NCBI RefSeq assembly: GCF_030730875.1
Contig: NZ_JAVAMA010000009.1
Span: 124,001-188,000, forward strand
Source of the DNA: Sphingomonas sp. DG1-23
GTDB lineage: Bacteria > Pseudomonadota > Alphaproteobacteria > Sphingomonadales > Sphingomonadaceae
Direction: 5' to 3'
DNA: 64,000 nucleotides
Part shown: piece after piece, positions 17,004 to 25,835 of the stretch
How positions within the stretch are numbered: position 1 is the first letter of the stretch
Layout: each line of letters starts with the position of its first letter
Position numbers and translations under genes: made by a program
The notes under the pieces: model-generated
The model's input: only the letters and a program-made list of their open reading frames with translations
What the model was told of the DNA's origin: nothing
The model's database searches: none

Positions 17004-18337
17004 TGCGTTTGAGCCGTCGTCACGCGCTGGGGATGCTCGCCGCGACGCCGATCGCCGCGCAGGCACGCGGCCGGCGCAATTTCCGCGACCTCACGCCGCG
17101 CCCGCCGATGGGCTGGAACAGCTGGGACAGCTTCGCCGCGACGATCGACGAGGCACAGGCGCGCGCCAATGCCGCGGTGATGGCGGCGAAGCTGCTGCCG
17201 CACGGCTATGACGTCTTCACCGTCGACATCCAATGGTACGAGCCGGGTGCGACCGGCTTCGAATATCGCGTCGGGGTCGAGCTGGCGCTGGACGCCAACG
17301 GGCGGCTGCTCCCCGCACCCAACCGCTTTCCCTCGGCCGCGGGGGGCAGGGGCTTCAGACCGCTTGCAGACCATGTCCATAGCCTCGGCCTCAAATTCGG
17401 CATTCATCTGATGCGCGGGGTTCCGCGGCTGGCGGCCGATCGCAATCTGCCGATCCTCGGCACCCGATTTGGCTGCGGCGACATCGCCGACCGGGTCAAT
17501 GTCTGCCCGTGGAACTCGGACATGTACGGCGTCGACATGACCAGGCCCGGCGCGCAGGCTTATTATGACAGCGTCTTCGCGCTGATCGCGTCTTGGGGCG
17601 TCGATTTCGTCAAGGTCGACGACATCGCGCGACCTTATCATCGCAACCAGCCCGAGATCGAGGCGGTGCGCCGCGCGATCGACCGGTCAGGGCGGCCCAT
17701 GGTGCTGAGCATCTCGCCCGGGGAGACCCCGCTCAGCGCCGCGGACCACGTCGCCAGCCACGCCAATCTCTGGCGGATCAGCGACGATTTCTGGGACGAA
17801 TGGCCGCTGCTGCTGTCGCAGTTCAAGCGGCTCGCCGACTGGGCGCCGCATCTCAACAAGCGTCCGGGCGCGTGGCCCGATGCCGACATGCTGCCGCTCG
17901 GGCTGCTCGCTCTGGGCAAGCGCCGGACCCGCTTCACGCCCGACGAGCAGCGCACGATGATGTCGCTCTGGTCGATCGCGCGTTCGCCGCTGATCATGGG
18001 CGGCGATCTGCGTGCGCTCGACGCCCAGACGCTGGCGCTGCTGACCAACGACGAAGTCCTCGCCGTCAATCAGCACGGCACCGCGGCGTCGCAGCTCTTC
18101 CGCACCGGCGACCATGTCGGCTGGAGCTCGCGCGACACCCGCTCGCGGGCGCGCTACCTCGCCTTGTTCAATATCGGCGAGACTGCGGAGGAGGTCGCCG
18201 CCGATCTGTCGGCGCTGGGCATTTCGGGCAGCGCCAAGGTGCGTGACTTGTGGGCGGGCAGGGACCTTGATGAAGCGGCGACCCGCTTCGCCGTGACCCT
18301 GCCGCCGCACGGCTCGGGGCTCTATCGGATCGGCTGA
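17000..18337 (+). CDS. Exported GH27 glycosidase (alpha-galactosidase or beta-L-arabinopyranosidase)
   Basis: A protein of 445 residues with a Tat-like signal (LSRRHALGMLAAT). GH27 motifs are PPMGWNSWDSF (35-45), VDIQWYEP (75-82), the nucleophile Asp207 in DFVKVDDIARP, and the acid/base region WRISDDFWDEW (258-268), then WPDADMLPLG. The family contains alpha-galactosidases, beta-L-arabinopyranosidases and N-acetylgalactosaminidases. The QW after VDI and the operon of arabinose enzymes favour beta-L-arabinopyranosidase, but that is inference. ATG 17000 overlaps the GH127 stop; ATG 17003 is an equally possible start. It ends the operon beginning at 11883. Confidence 0.85.
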   Translation: MMRLSRRHALGMLAATPIAAQARGRRNFRDLTPRPPMGWNSWDSFAATIDEAQARANAAVMAAKLLPHGYDVFTVDIQWYEPGATGFEYRVGVELALDANGRLLPAPNRFPSAAGGRGFRPLADHVHSLGLKFGIHLMRGVPRLAADRNLPILGTRFGCGDIADRVNVCPWNSDMYGVDMTRPGAQAYYDSVFALIASWGVDFVKVDDIARPYHRNQPEIEAVRRAIDRSGRPMVLSISPGETPLSAADHVASHANLWRISDDFWDEWPLLLSQFKRLADWAPHLNKRPGAWPDADMLPLGLLALGKRRTRFTPDEQRTMMSLWSIARSPLIMGGDLRALDAQTLALLTNDEVLAVNQHGTAASQLFRTGDHVGWSSRDTRSRARYLALFNIGETAEEVAADLSALGISGSAKVRDLWAGRDLDEAATRFAVTLPPHGSGLYRIG

Positions 18338-18342
18338 TACGC

Positions 18343-18420
18343 CGTCATCCCGGCGAAAGCCGGGACCTCAGGCAATCGCGGGGTGGAGCCGATCGAGATC
18401 CCGGCCTTCGCCGGGATGAC
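18343..18420. repeat. Mirrored intergenic repeat, family B copy 2
   Basis: GTCATCCCGGCGAAAGCCGG is mirrored about 55 bases later by CCGGCCTTCGCCGGGATGAC. It lies between convergent genes (GH27 and the DUF3617 lipoprotein). It is the cleanest copy of the family in the window. Confidence 0.7.
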
Positions 18421-18430
18421 GATCAGGGGT

Positions 18431-18979
18431 TCAGCTGGTTTCCTTGCCCGTGCATTCGCCGGTGCGGCGGGCGTCCATCTTGAGCGTCATGGTGTGCGCG
18501 GTCATCGGCTGGCCGGCCGCGCCTGCGCTCCTGGTGGTCATCGTCATCTGATAATTGTCGCTGGCGAATTTGCCGGTCATCGTCGCGTCGACGGTCATGC
18601 CGCCGCTCTTGCACTGCATCTTCGCGTCGAGCCGGCCATTGGCCATGCTGAAATGATCGTAGCGGCAATCCTTGTTGTCGCCCGAGAAGAAGTCCGCCGC
18701 GGGCTTCTTGGCCTGTTCGGGAGTCAGGCAATTGGAGAAGCTGTGGCCGGTGCCCATCGCGCCCTTCATCCTGGCCGCCGCCTCGGCGGGCATGCCGGGG
18801 ATCTCCATATTGGTGATCGTCGCGGTGCCTTCCCAGCGTCCGGGCGACAGCGACGGCGCGGCGCCGCTTGCCGCCACTTTCTCCGCGACTTCCTTGGCGC
18901 TGGCGTTGGTCGCCTCGACCGAGGGGCCCGAATTGCACGCGGACAGCGCCAAAGGCGCGAGCAGCAGCAGCTTGTTCAT
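18431..18979 (-). CDS. DUF3617 domain lipoprotein
   Basis: A small lipoprotein of 182 residues. The signal MNKLLLLAPLALSAC ends in a lipobox, so Cys15 should be lipidated. The body has the DUF3617 pattern: SPGRWEGTATIT near 45, SNCLTPEQAKKP near 82, CRYDHFSMANGRLDAKMQC near 103-121 and a final TGEC. ATG 18979 is preceded by GGGAGAAG and starts the signal peptide, whereas the longer upstream frame adds unrelated residues. The function of the family is unknown. It is common in sphingomonads and shows no link to the sugar genes beyond position. Confidence 0.75.
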   Translation of the reverse strand: MNKLLLLAPLALSACNSGPSVEATNASAKEVAEKVAASGAAPSLSPGRWEGTATITNMEIPGMPAEAAARMKGAMGTGHSFSNCLTPEQAKKPAADFFSGDNKDCRYDHFSMANGRLDAKMQCKSGGMTVDATMTGKFASDNYQMTMTTRSAGAAGQPMTAHTMTLKMDARRTGECTGKETS

Positions 18980-19038
18980 CGATCTTCTCCCTGTTCCTCG
19001 CCGGCCAGCATATGGAGGGGGCAGGAGTGCGACAAGCG

Positions 19039-20844
19039 TCAGTGATTGTGCCGCGGCACCCCGAAGGTCTGGGCCAGCTTCTGATACTTTACTGCAGGCT
19101 CGAGCACCGCGCCGGTCTCGGCCTGGCCGTTGATTGCGCGCTGGATCTCCTGCCACGGCGTCTGGCTGGCGGGGAATTTGAAGCCGCCGCTCGCCTCCAG
19201 CGCCGCGCGGCGCTCGGCCAGGGCTTCATCCGAAACCAGCATGTTCGCGGTGCCCTTGCGCAGGTCGATCCGCACCCGGTCGCCGGTCTGGAGCAGAGCG
19301 AGCCCGCCGCCCGCCGCCGCCTCGGGCGAGGCGTTGAGGATCGACGGGCTGCCGCTGGTGCCCGACTGGCGGCCGTCGCCGATACAGGGAAGCGCGTGGA
19401 CGCCCTTCTGGATCAGCTGGACCGGCGGGCGCATGTTGACCACTTCGGCGGCGCCCGGATAGCCGATCGGCCCCGCGCCGCGCATGATCAGCAAGGTGCG
19501 CTCGTCGACGCCCAATGCCGGATCGTCGATCCGCGCGTGATAATCCTCGGGCCCGTCGAACACCACTACCGGGCCCTCGAACGCGTCGGGATCGGCGGGG
19601 TCGGAGAGATAACGCTCGCGGAATTCGGGCGAGATCACGCTCAATTTCATGATCGCGCTGTCGAACAGATTGCCGCGCAGCACCGAGAAGCCCGCCGCTT
19701 CCTTGAGCGGCGCGTCGAAGCGGCGGATCACTTTCTCGTCCTCGATTACGGCGTCGCGGCAATTATCGCCGATGCTGCGGCCGTTGGCGGTGAGCGCGTT
19801 CTCGAAGATCAGTCCCTGGCGCATCAGCTCGGCGACCACCGCGGGGACGCCGCCGGCGCGGTAATAATCCTCGCCGAGATATTCGCCCGCCGGCTGGAGA
19901 TTGACCAGCAACGGCACCTCGCGGCCATGCGTCTGCCAGTCGTCGAGATTGAGTTCGACCCCGACGTGCCGCGCGATCGCGTTCAGATGGATCGGCGCGT
20001 TGGTCGAGCCGCCGATCGCCGAATTGACCCGGACCGCGTTGAGGAACGCCTCGCGGGTCAGCACGTCGCTGGGCTTGCGATCGGCATGCACCATTTCGAC
20101 GATCTGGAGGCCGGTGCGATACGCCGATTCCTGCCGGTCGCGATAGGGCGCGGGGATCGCCGCCGAGCCGGGCAGCGACATGCCGAGCGCTTCGGCAAGG
20201 CTGTTCATCGTCGATGCGGTGCCCATCGTGTTGCAGAAGCCGGTCGACGGCGCCGAGGTCGCGACCAGCTTGATGAAGCCCTGATAGTCGATCTCGCCGG
20301 CGGCGAGCAGCTCGCGCGCCTTCCACACGATCGTCCCGGACCCGGTGCGCTCGCCTTTGTGCCAGCCGTTGAGCATCGGCCCGACCGACAGCGAGATGGC
20401 GGGGATGTTCACCGTCGCAGCGGCCATCAGGCAGGCAGGCGTGGTCTTGTCGCAGCCGGTGGTCAGCACCACGCCGTCGATCGGATAGCCATAGAGCGTC
20501 TCGACCAGCCCGAGATAGGCGAGATTGCGATCGAGCCCCGCGGTCGGGCGCTTGCCGGTCTCCTGGATCGGATGGACGGGGAATTCGATCGCGATGCCGC
20601 CGGCTTCGCGAATGCCGTCACGGATGCGCTCGGCGAGGACGATGTGGTGGCGATTGCACGGGCTGAGATCGCTGCCGGTCTGCGCGATGCCGATGATCGG
20701 CCGGCCCGACTGGAGCTCGTCGAGACTGATCCCGAAGTTCATGTAGCGCTCGAGATACAGCGCGGTCATGTCGGCGTTCGAAGGATCGTCGAACCACGCA
20801 CGCGAACGAAGCTTGCGCGGAGAAGTGCTGGAATCGTGAGTCAT
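19039..20844 (-). CDS. IlvD/Edd-family sugar-acid dehydratase (probably L-arabinonate)
   Basis: An iron-sulfur dehydratase of 601 residues. Cluster Cys residues are visible in [10 protein letters not shown] (near 63), [11 protein letters not shown] (near 130) and [22 protein letters not shown] (near 203). The acidic metal motif and [16 protein letters not shown] near 515-530 are typical of pentonate and hexonate dehydratases. It would convert L-arabinonate to 2-keto-3-deoxy-L-arabonate. D-xylonate is the main alternative, as these enzymes are hard to tell apart by sequence. The palindrome TAGTCAGACTA 37 bases before the start ties it to the arabinose genes. Confidence 0.85.
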   Translation of the reverse strand: MTHDSSTSPRKLRSRAWFDDPSNADMTALYLERYMNFGISLDELQSGRPIIGIAQTGSDLSPCNRHHIVLAERIRDGIREAGGIAIEFPVHPIQETGKRPTAGLDRNLAYLGLVETLYGYPIDGVVLTTGCDKTTPACLMAAATVNIPAISLSVGPMLNGWHKGERTGSGTIVWKARELLAAGEIDYQGFIKLVATSAPSTGFCNTMGTASTMNSLAEALGMSLPGSAAIPAPYRDRQESAYRTGLQIVEMVHADRKPSDVLTREAFLNAVRVNSAIGGSTNAPIHLNAIARHVGVELNLDDWQTHGREVPLLVNLQPAGEYLGEDYYRAGGVPAVVAELMRQGLIFENALTANGRSIGDNCRDAVIEDEKVIRRFDAPLKEAAGFSVLRGNLFDSAIMKLSVISPEFRERYLSDPADPDAFEGPVVVFDGPEDYHARIDDPALGVDERTLLIMRGAGPIGYPGAAEVVNMRPPVQLIQKGVHALPCIGDGRQSGTSGSPSILNASPEAAAGGGLALLQTGDRVRIDLRKGTANMLVSDEALAERRAALEASGGFKFPASQTPWQEIQRAINGQAETGAVLEPAVKYQKLAQTFGVPRHNH

Positions 20845-20878
20845 TTCGGTTTTTTGAGCCCTTGGGCGCCGTGCCCAT

Positions 20879-20893
20879 ATTAGTCAGACTATT
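20879..20893. promoter_or_regulatory. Putative GntR-type operator, dehydratase gene
   Basis: ATTAGTCAGACTATT contains the perfect 11-base palindrome TAGTCAGACTA. It lies 35-49 bases before the ATG of the dehydratase on the minus strand. It is the best copy of the motif shared by the arabinose transcription units. Confidence 0.65.
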
Positions 20894-20964
20894 GCCAAGG
20901 AATTGTCGAGGGGACAAGGGTGAAGGCGCGATTTTCGGCTAAACTACGACCATAAGCCGTCGCT

Positions 20965-20978
20965 GTAACCGTTTACGA
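20965..20978. promoter_or_regulatory. Putative LacI operator, halogenase-family gene
   Basis: TGTAACCGTTTACG matches TGTAACCGGTTACA at 12 of 14 positions and lies 58 bases before the ATG at 21036. Better copies lie before the TBDR (22682), the GH144-like gene (31728), and the GH3/LacI pair (32859). Confidence 0.5.
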
Positions 20979-21035
20979 GCCGCCCCGGCATCGCCTAACA
21001 GGCGGCGACCGCGGAAAGCGCGGCGGGGAGAGGCG

Positions 21036-22574
21036 ATGACCGATACCATGCGTGCGAACGCGCCGCTCGAGACCATCACCATCATCGGCGGCGGCACTGC
21101 CGGCTGGATGACCGCGGCTTTGCTGTCGCATCTGTTTCGCGGCTACCGGATCCGGCTGGTCGAATCCGACGAGATCGGCATCATCGGCGTCGGCGAGGCG
21201 ACGATCCCCGCGCTCCGCGACTATCTGGCGATGGCGGGGATCGATCAGGTCGAGATGATCCGCGCGAGCCAGGCGACGTTCAAGCTCGGCATCGATTTCG
21301 TGAACTGGCGGAACGGCAGTGATCGCTATTTCCACGGCTTCGGGCGGATCGGCCAGGATTTCATGTGGCTTCACCCGCACCAGCTCTGGCTCAAGCTCAG
21401 GAGCATGGGTGCGCCCGTGGGTCATTTCGACGATTACGCGCTCAATTGCCGCGCCGGCATGGCCAACAAATTCTGCTTTCCCGATCCGCGCAATCCGGGC
21501 TCGCCGATCTCGGGCCTGGACTATGCCTATCATTTCGACGCGTCGCTGCTCGCGAAGTTCCTCCGCGTCCGGGCCGAAGCCAAGGGCGTCACCCGGATCG
21601 AGGGGCGCATCGTCGACGTGAAGCTCGACGGGGAGAGCGGCCATGTCGACCATGTCGTGCTCGCCGACGGGCGGACGGTCGACGGCGACCTGTTCGTCGA
21701 TTGCTCGGGGATGCGCGGGCTGCTGATCGGGCAGGCGCTCGGCGTGGGCTATGAGGACTGGAACCAGTGGCTGCTCAACGATCGCGCGCTCGCAGTGCCG
21801 TGCGAGAGCGTGTCGCCGCTGACGCCTTACACCCGGGTCACGGCGCGCGATCATGGCTGGCAATGGCGGATCCCGCTCCAGCACCGCATCGGCAACGGCC
21901 ATGTCTATGCCAGCGGGCAGATTTCCGACGATGCAGCGGCGGCGACCTTGCTCGCCAATCTCGACGGCAGGCCGCTCGCCGATCCGCGGCCGGTGGCCTT
22001 CCGTCCGGGCAAGCGCCACAGGGCGTGGGAGAAGAACGTCGTCGCGATCGGGCTGTCCTCGGGGTTTCTCGAGCCGCTCGAATCGACCAGTATCCATTTG
22101 ATCCAGACCGGGATCACCAAGCTGATCGGGCTGTTCCCGCATCGCGGCTTCGCCGCCGCCGATATGGCCGAGTATAACCGCCAGCACGATTTCGAATTCA
22201 CCGACGTGCGCGATTTCATCATCGCGCATTATAAGGTCACCGAGCGCGAGGACACCGACTATTGGCGCTACCTCAGGCACATGGCGGTGCCCGACAGCCT
22301 CACCGAGCGGCTCGAGCTGTTCGCCTCCTCGGGCCGTTTCTTCCGCCGGGCGGCAGCGGAGCTGTTCCGCGAGGAAAGCTGGGTGCAGGTGCTGCTGGGG
22401 CAGGGGCTGCCCGTCGCCTACGATCCGATGGTCGAGATGATCCCGCAGGACACCGTCGCGCAATTCATCCGCGACACCGGCGAAGTGATCGCCGACGTCG
22501 CGGACGCGATGCCAGATCACGCTGCCTTCATCGATCGTCACTGCAAGGCGCCGCCGCTGGGTGTTGCGGGATAA
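21036..22574 (+). CDS. Flavin-dependent tryptophan-halogenase-family protein
   Basis: A protein of 512 residues from the PrnA/RebH family, which use FADH2, oxygen and halide to halogenate aromatic rings. The FAD motif GGGTAGW is at 18-24. The catalytic Lys83 lies in ATFKLGIDFVNW. The halogenase signature WxWxIP appears as GWQWRIPL, and the Glu of the active site in FLEPLESTSI. All key residues are present, so an active enzyme is plausible. The native substrate is unknown. Family members beside TonB receptors in Xanthomonas and Brevundimonas brominate indoles in vitro. GGGGAGAGG precedes the ATG. The TBDR gene follows 143 bases downstream and has its own LacI site. Confidence 0.85.
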   Translation: MTDTMRANAPLETITIIGGGTAGWMTAALLSHLFRGYRIRLVESDEIGIIGVGEATIPALRDYLAMAGIDQVEMIRASQATFKLGIDFVNWRNGSDRYFHGFGRIGQDFMWLHPHQLWLKLRSMGAPVGHFDDYALNCRAGMANKFCFPDPRNPGSPISGLDYAYHFDASLLAKFLRVRAEAKGVTRIEGRIVDVKLDGESGHVDHVVLADGRTVDGDLFVDCSGMRGLLIGQALGVGYEDWNQWLLNDRALAVPCESVSPLTPYTRVTARDHGWQWRIPLQHRIGNGHVYASGQISDDAAAATLLANLDGRPLADPRPVAFRPGKRHRAWEKNVVAIGLSSGFLEPLESTSIHLIQTGITKLIGLFPHRGFAAADMAEYNRQHDFEFTDVRDFIIAHYKVTEREDTDYWRYLRHMAVPDSLTERLELFASSGRFFRRAAAELFREESWVQVLLGQGLPVAYDPMVEMIPQDTVAQFIRDTGEVIADVADAMPDHAAFIDRHCKAPPLGVAG

Positions 22575-22681
22575 GCACAGCCCGCCGGGCTTGAACGACG
22601 CCGGTGCAAGCCCGTTGTTGACAGATGGCGCGAAAGCGTTTTGACATCGTTGTCGGAAGTCAGAAGCTGCGCAATCAGCCA

Positions 22682-22695
22682 TGTAACCGGTTACA
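22682..22695. promoter_or_regulatory. Putative LacI operator, TBDR gene
   Basis: TGTAACCGGTTACA, a perfect 14-base palindrome, ends 22 bases before the GTG start of the TonB receptor. It overlaps the expected transcription start region, a position that would block initiation. Confidence 0.75.
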
Positions 22696-22717
22696 AAGAG
22701 GGTTAGGGGAGAATGTC

Positions 22718-25700
22718 GTGAGGAAATCCAACAACATGCGGACGAATCTCGCGCGCGGCATTTCGGCTGCGGCGCTTGCTGCTGCGTTGACGATCGGGTC
22801 GCCCGCGTCCGCACAGAGCACGTCGACGCTGCAGGGGCATGTCGAAGGTGCCGCGCCCGGCGCGACCGTCACGGTCACCGATACGACGACCGGCCGCAGC
22901 GTCACCGCCACGGTCAATGCCGAAGGCAATTACGTCATCGTCGGCCTGCGTCCGAGCACCTATCAGGTCACGTTGTCGGGTGGCGAGGCGGAGACGGTGG
23001 TTCTCCCCGTCGGCCAGACCGTTACCTATGACCTCGGCACGCCCGCGGACTCGGCGGGCGCCGGCGGCGAGATCGTCGTCACCGGTACCCGTGACCGCAC
23101 CGAGACGCGCACCGCCACGGTGTCGACCAATGTCAGCCAGGCGCAGATTGAGAATCTGCCGCAGAACGAGCGCAACTTCCTCAACTTCGCCGCGCTCGCC
23201 CCGGGCGTCGCGGTGTCGCCGACCGCGGGCAATCGCCGCGTTCAGGCGGGCGCGGTCAGCTCGGACAACACCAACGTCTTCATCGACGGGCTCAGCCTGA
23301 AGAACCCGGTCAATCATGGCGGCGTCGCCGGCCAGAATTTCTCGAAGGGCAATCCCTTCCCGCAATCGGCGGTGCAGGAGTTCAAGGTCGACACGCAGAA
23401 CTTCAAGGCCGAATACGAGCAGGCCGGTTCGGCGATCATCACCGCGGTCACCAAGACCGGCGGCACCGAATTCCACGGCGGCGCGTTCGGCGAGTGGCAG
23501 CCCAAGGCGTTCATCGGACAGCCCTATTTCGAGCGGAATCGCGAAAAGCCCGCCTATAACCGCTGGCAATATGGCGCCGATCTCGGCGGCCCGATCATCA
23601 AGGACGTGCTGCACTTCTTCGGCGCGTTCGAAGGCACCAGCCAGAAGCTGCCTTCGACCGCGGTCAATCTGGACCCGAACAATGAGGGCAGGGTCCCGCA
23701 AGCGCTCAAGGACGAGTATAACGGCACCTATGCGCAGAGCTTCGAGCAGCGCCTCTATTTCGGCAAACTGAGCCTGTTCGCCACCGACCGCGACACGATC
23801 AACGCCAGTGTGTTCGTCCGCAAGGAAGACAATCTTGCCGATTTCGGCGGCAATGCGGTTCCCGAGCATGGCCGCCGGCTGGTGAGCGACATCAACGTCT
23901 ATCAGGCGGACTGGACCCACCGGGGCGATAGCTGGCTGAACGAACTCACGGTGGCCTACAATACCGTCTCGAACGGCACGCCGCGCAACACCGACGATCC
24001 GGAAGTCATCCTCACCAACAATGTCGGCGTCAACGGCGGCGAGGCGGCGCTGCTCGGCGGCAACAGCTTCATCCAGAACGACAATCAGAAGACCTGGACG
24101 TTCAAGAACAACGTCACTTTCTTCGGCGGCGATCATACGATCAAGGCCGGCGCGAAGCTGACGCTCAACACCTATGAGCGGCTCGAGGACAGCCGCAACA
24201 ATGGCAGCTATTATTATTTCGGCGGCACGTTCACCGACGCGGCGACCCAGATTCCCGATGCCGCACGAATCTCGACCGTTCCCGTTGCGCCTGCGGTAGC
24301 GAAGAACACCCAGATCGGCTTGTTCGTCCAGGACGACTGGACGCCCGACGAGCATTGGACGATCAACGCCGGCCTGCGCTGGGATTTCGAGACCAACGCC
24401 AAGAACGAGAATTTCGTCACCCCCGATCGCATCGCCAATGCGCTGCGCAACTATCAGGGCTGGCAGGCTGCCGGAATCGATCCCGAGGATTACATCTCGA
24501 CCGGCGACAATCGCAAACCGTTCTGGGGAGCGATCCAGCCGCGCCTCGGCATCAGCTACGACGTCAACGGCGACCGCGACCTGATTTTTTTCGCCGGTGC
24601 GGGCCGCTATTATGATCGTCCGCTGTTCATCACCGCGGGCATCGAGACGATCACGAGCTATTATCGGTCGGTCACCACCCTCGCTTTCTGCCAGGGCAGC
24701 GGCGGCGCGCCCGTGCCGGGCTGCATCAACTGGAACGACAGCTATCGCGACCCCGACGCGCTTCGCGCGATCGCGACCGCGCAGGGCACCGGCGGCGACG
24801 TCTGGCTGCTCAACAACGACACCAAGCTGCCTTTCTCGGACCAGTTCAGCCTCGGCGTCCGCAAGCGGTTCGGCGAAGTGCAGACCTCGCTGACCTTCGC
24901 GCATATCCGCAGCCACAACATCTTCCAGTTCGTGCGCGGCAACCGCTTCGAGAATGGCTGGTACACCCGGATCGTCAACCGCGACGGGGCCGGCAACGTC
25001 ACCGGCTGCTCGGACGGCGGCATCCTCTGGGTTCAGGACAATATTCCGGGCTCGCTGACCAATGCCAATGGCTCGCCGGTACCGACCAGCATCTGCGCGG
25101 CGCAGAACGGCCAGCTGCCGGGCTTCAGCGGCAAGCTCAACATCGGCCAGAACGACGGCAAGGCGGTCTACAACGCGATCTATCTGACCGTCGACAAGCC
25201 CTATAGCCAGGCATCGGGCTGGGGCTTCACCTTGTCCGGCACCTTCCAGCGCGCCCGCACCAATGTCGGCACCGAGCTCGGCGCCGACGAGTTCTTCGCC
25301 GGACCGGACGTCACCCAGTTCGGCTGGCAGAGCGTTCAGGGCGTCGACCAGTACCGCATCGTCGCGACCGGCATGGTCAATCTGCCGCTCGACGTGCTGT
25401 TCTCGGCGACCGGCACCTTCGCTTCGGGTCCGGCGTTCGGCTATGCCGGATGCCCGCCGGCAGCGATCACGCCGCCGTCGCCGACTCCCGACGGCGTCGG
25501 CTGCATCGCCAATCTCGGCGGCGTGCGCTTCCCGTCGAACGAGTTCGCTTATGCCAATGTCGATCTGCGGCTGACCAAGAAGTTCGTCCTGCCCTGGGGC
25601 CACGAGCTTTCGGTCAAGGCGGAAGTGTTCAACGTCTTCGACTCGATCAACCGCAGCTATTCGGGCTGGGGCTCGGGCAACAATCCCGGCGAGTGGGAAG

Positions 25701-25759
25701 AGAATTCCACCGTCGGCAATGCCCGCAGCTTCCAGGTCGGCGCGAGTTACCGCTTCTAA
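22718..25759 (+). CDS. TonB-dependent receptor, Oar-like with carboxypeptidase-regulatory domain
   Basis: An outer-membrane receptor of 1013 residues. A signal peptide (AAALTIGSPASAQ) ends near residue 34. A small CNA-B/carboxypeptidase-regulatory-like domain follows at about 35-115 (TLQGHVEGAAPGATVTVTDT). A TonB-box-like GGEIVVTG and a plug domain (ENLPQNERNFLNF) come next. The beta barrel ends in GASYRF with terminal Phe. GTG 22718 is chosen for GGGGAGA five bases upstream; ATG 22736 is also possible. It imports an oligosaccharide across the outer membrane. It is controlled by a LacI-type site and ends at an intrinsic terminator. Confidence 0.9.
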   Translation: MRKSNNMRTNLARGISAAALAAALTIGSPASAQSTSTLQGHVEGAAPGATVTVTDTTTGRSVTATVNAEGNYVIVGLRPSTYQVTLSGGEAETVVLPVGQTVTYDLGTPADSAGAGGEIVVTGTRDRTETRTATVSTNVSQAQIENLPQNERNFLNFAALAPGVAVSPTAGNRRVQAGAVSSDNTNVFIDGLSLKNPVNHGGVAGQNFSKGNPFPQSAVQEFKVDTQNFKAEYEQAGSAIITAVTKTGGTEFHGGAFGEWQPKAFIGQPYFERNREKPAYNRWQYGADLGGPIIKDVLHFFGAFEGTSQKLPSTAVNLDPNNEGRVPQALKDEYNGTYAQSFEQRLYFGKLSLFATDRDTINASVFVRKEDNLADFGGNAVPEHGRRLVSDINVYQADWTHRGDSWLNELTVAYNTVSNGTPRNTDDPEVILTNNVGVNGGEAALLGGNSFIQNDNQKTWTFKNNVTFFGGDHTIKAGAKLTLNTYERLEDSRNNGSYYYFGGTFTDAATQIPDAARISTVPVAPAVAKNTQIGLFVQDDWTPDEHWTINAGLRWDFETNAKNENFVTPDRIANALRNYQGWQAAGIDPEDYISTGDNRKPFWGAIQPRLGISYDVNGDRDLIFFAGAGRYYDRPLFITAGIETITSYYRSVTTLAFCQGSGGAPVPGCINWNDSYRDPDALRAIATAQGTGGDVWLLNNDTKLPFSDQFSLGVRKRFGEVQTSLTFAHIRSHNIFQFVRGNRFENGWYTRIVNRDGAGNVTGCSDGGILWVQDNIPGSLTNANGSPVPTSICAAQNGQLPGFSGKLNIGQNDGKAVYNAIYLTVDKPYSQASGWGFTLSGTFQRARTNVGTELGADEFFAGPDVTQFGWQSVQGVDQYRIVATGMVNLPLDVLFSATGTFASGPAFGYAGCPPAAITPPSPTPDGVGCIANLGGVRFPSNEFAYANVDLRLTKKFVLPWGHELSVKAEVFNVFDSINRSYSGWGSGNNPGEWEENSTVGNARSFQVGASYRF

Positions 25760-25781
25760 GCCCCCTTTGAAGCGAACCACT

Positions 25782-25820
25782 CGGGGGAGGGAGGCCCGGC
25801 GTTCCTCCCCCGGTTTTTTT
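25782..25820 (+). terminator. Intrinsic terminator after the TBDR gene
   Basis: A perfect 9-bp stem, CGGGGGAGG / CCTCCCCCG, followed by GG and seven T. It lies 23 bases after the receptor stop and 16 bases before the next start, so downstream genes depend on read-through or a separate promoter. Confidence 0.8.
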
Positions 25821-25835
25821 GGTAGTCAGGGTCGC

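Noticed and set aside
22640..22653. TGACATCGTTGTCG before the TBDR and ACATCGTTGACA before the ABC operon as a shared operator
   Set aside because: Only about nine bases agree, the symmetry centres differ, and stronger palindromes already explain both promoters.
22703..25780. A minus-strand open frame of 1025 residues opposite the Oar-like TBDR
   Set aside because: Its translation is low-complexity, rich in Arg, Ala, Asp and Glu, and matches no family. It mirrors codon positions of the receptor gene in GC-rich DNA, has no ribosome site, and the plus strand is clearly coding.
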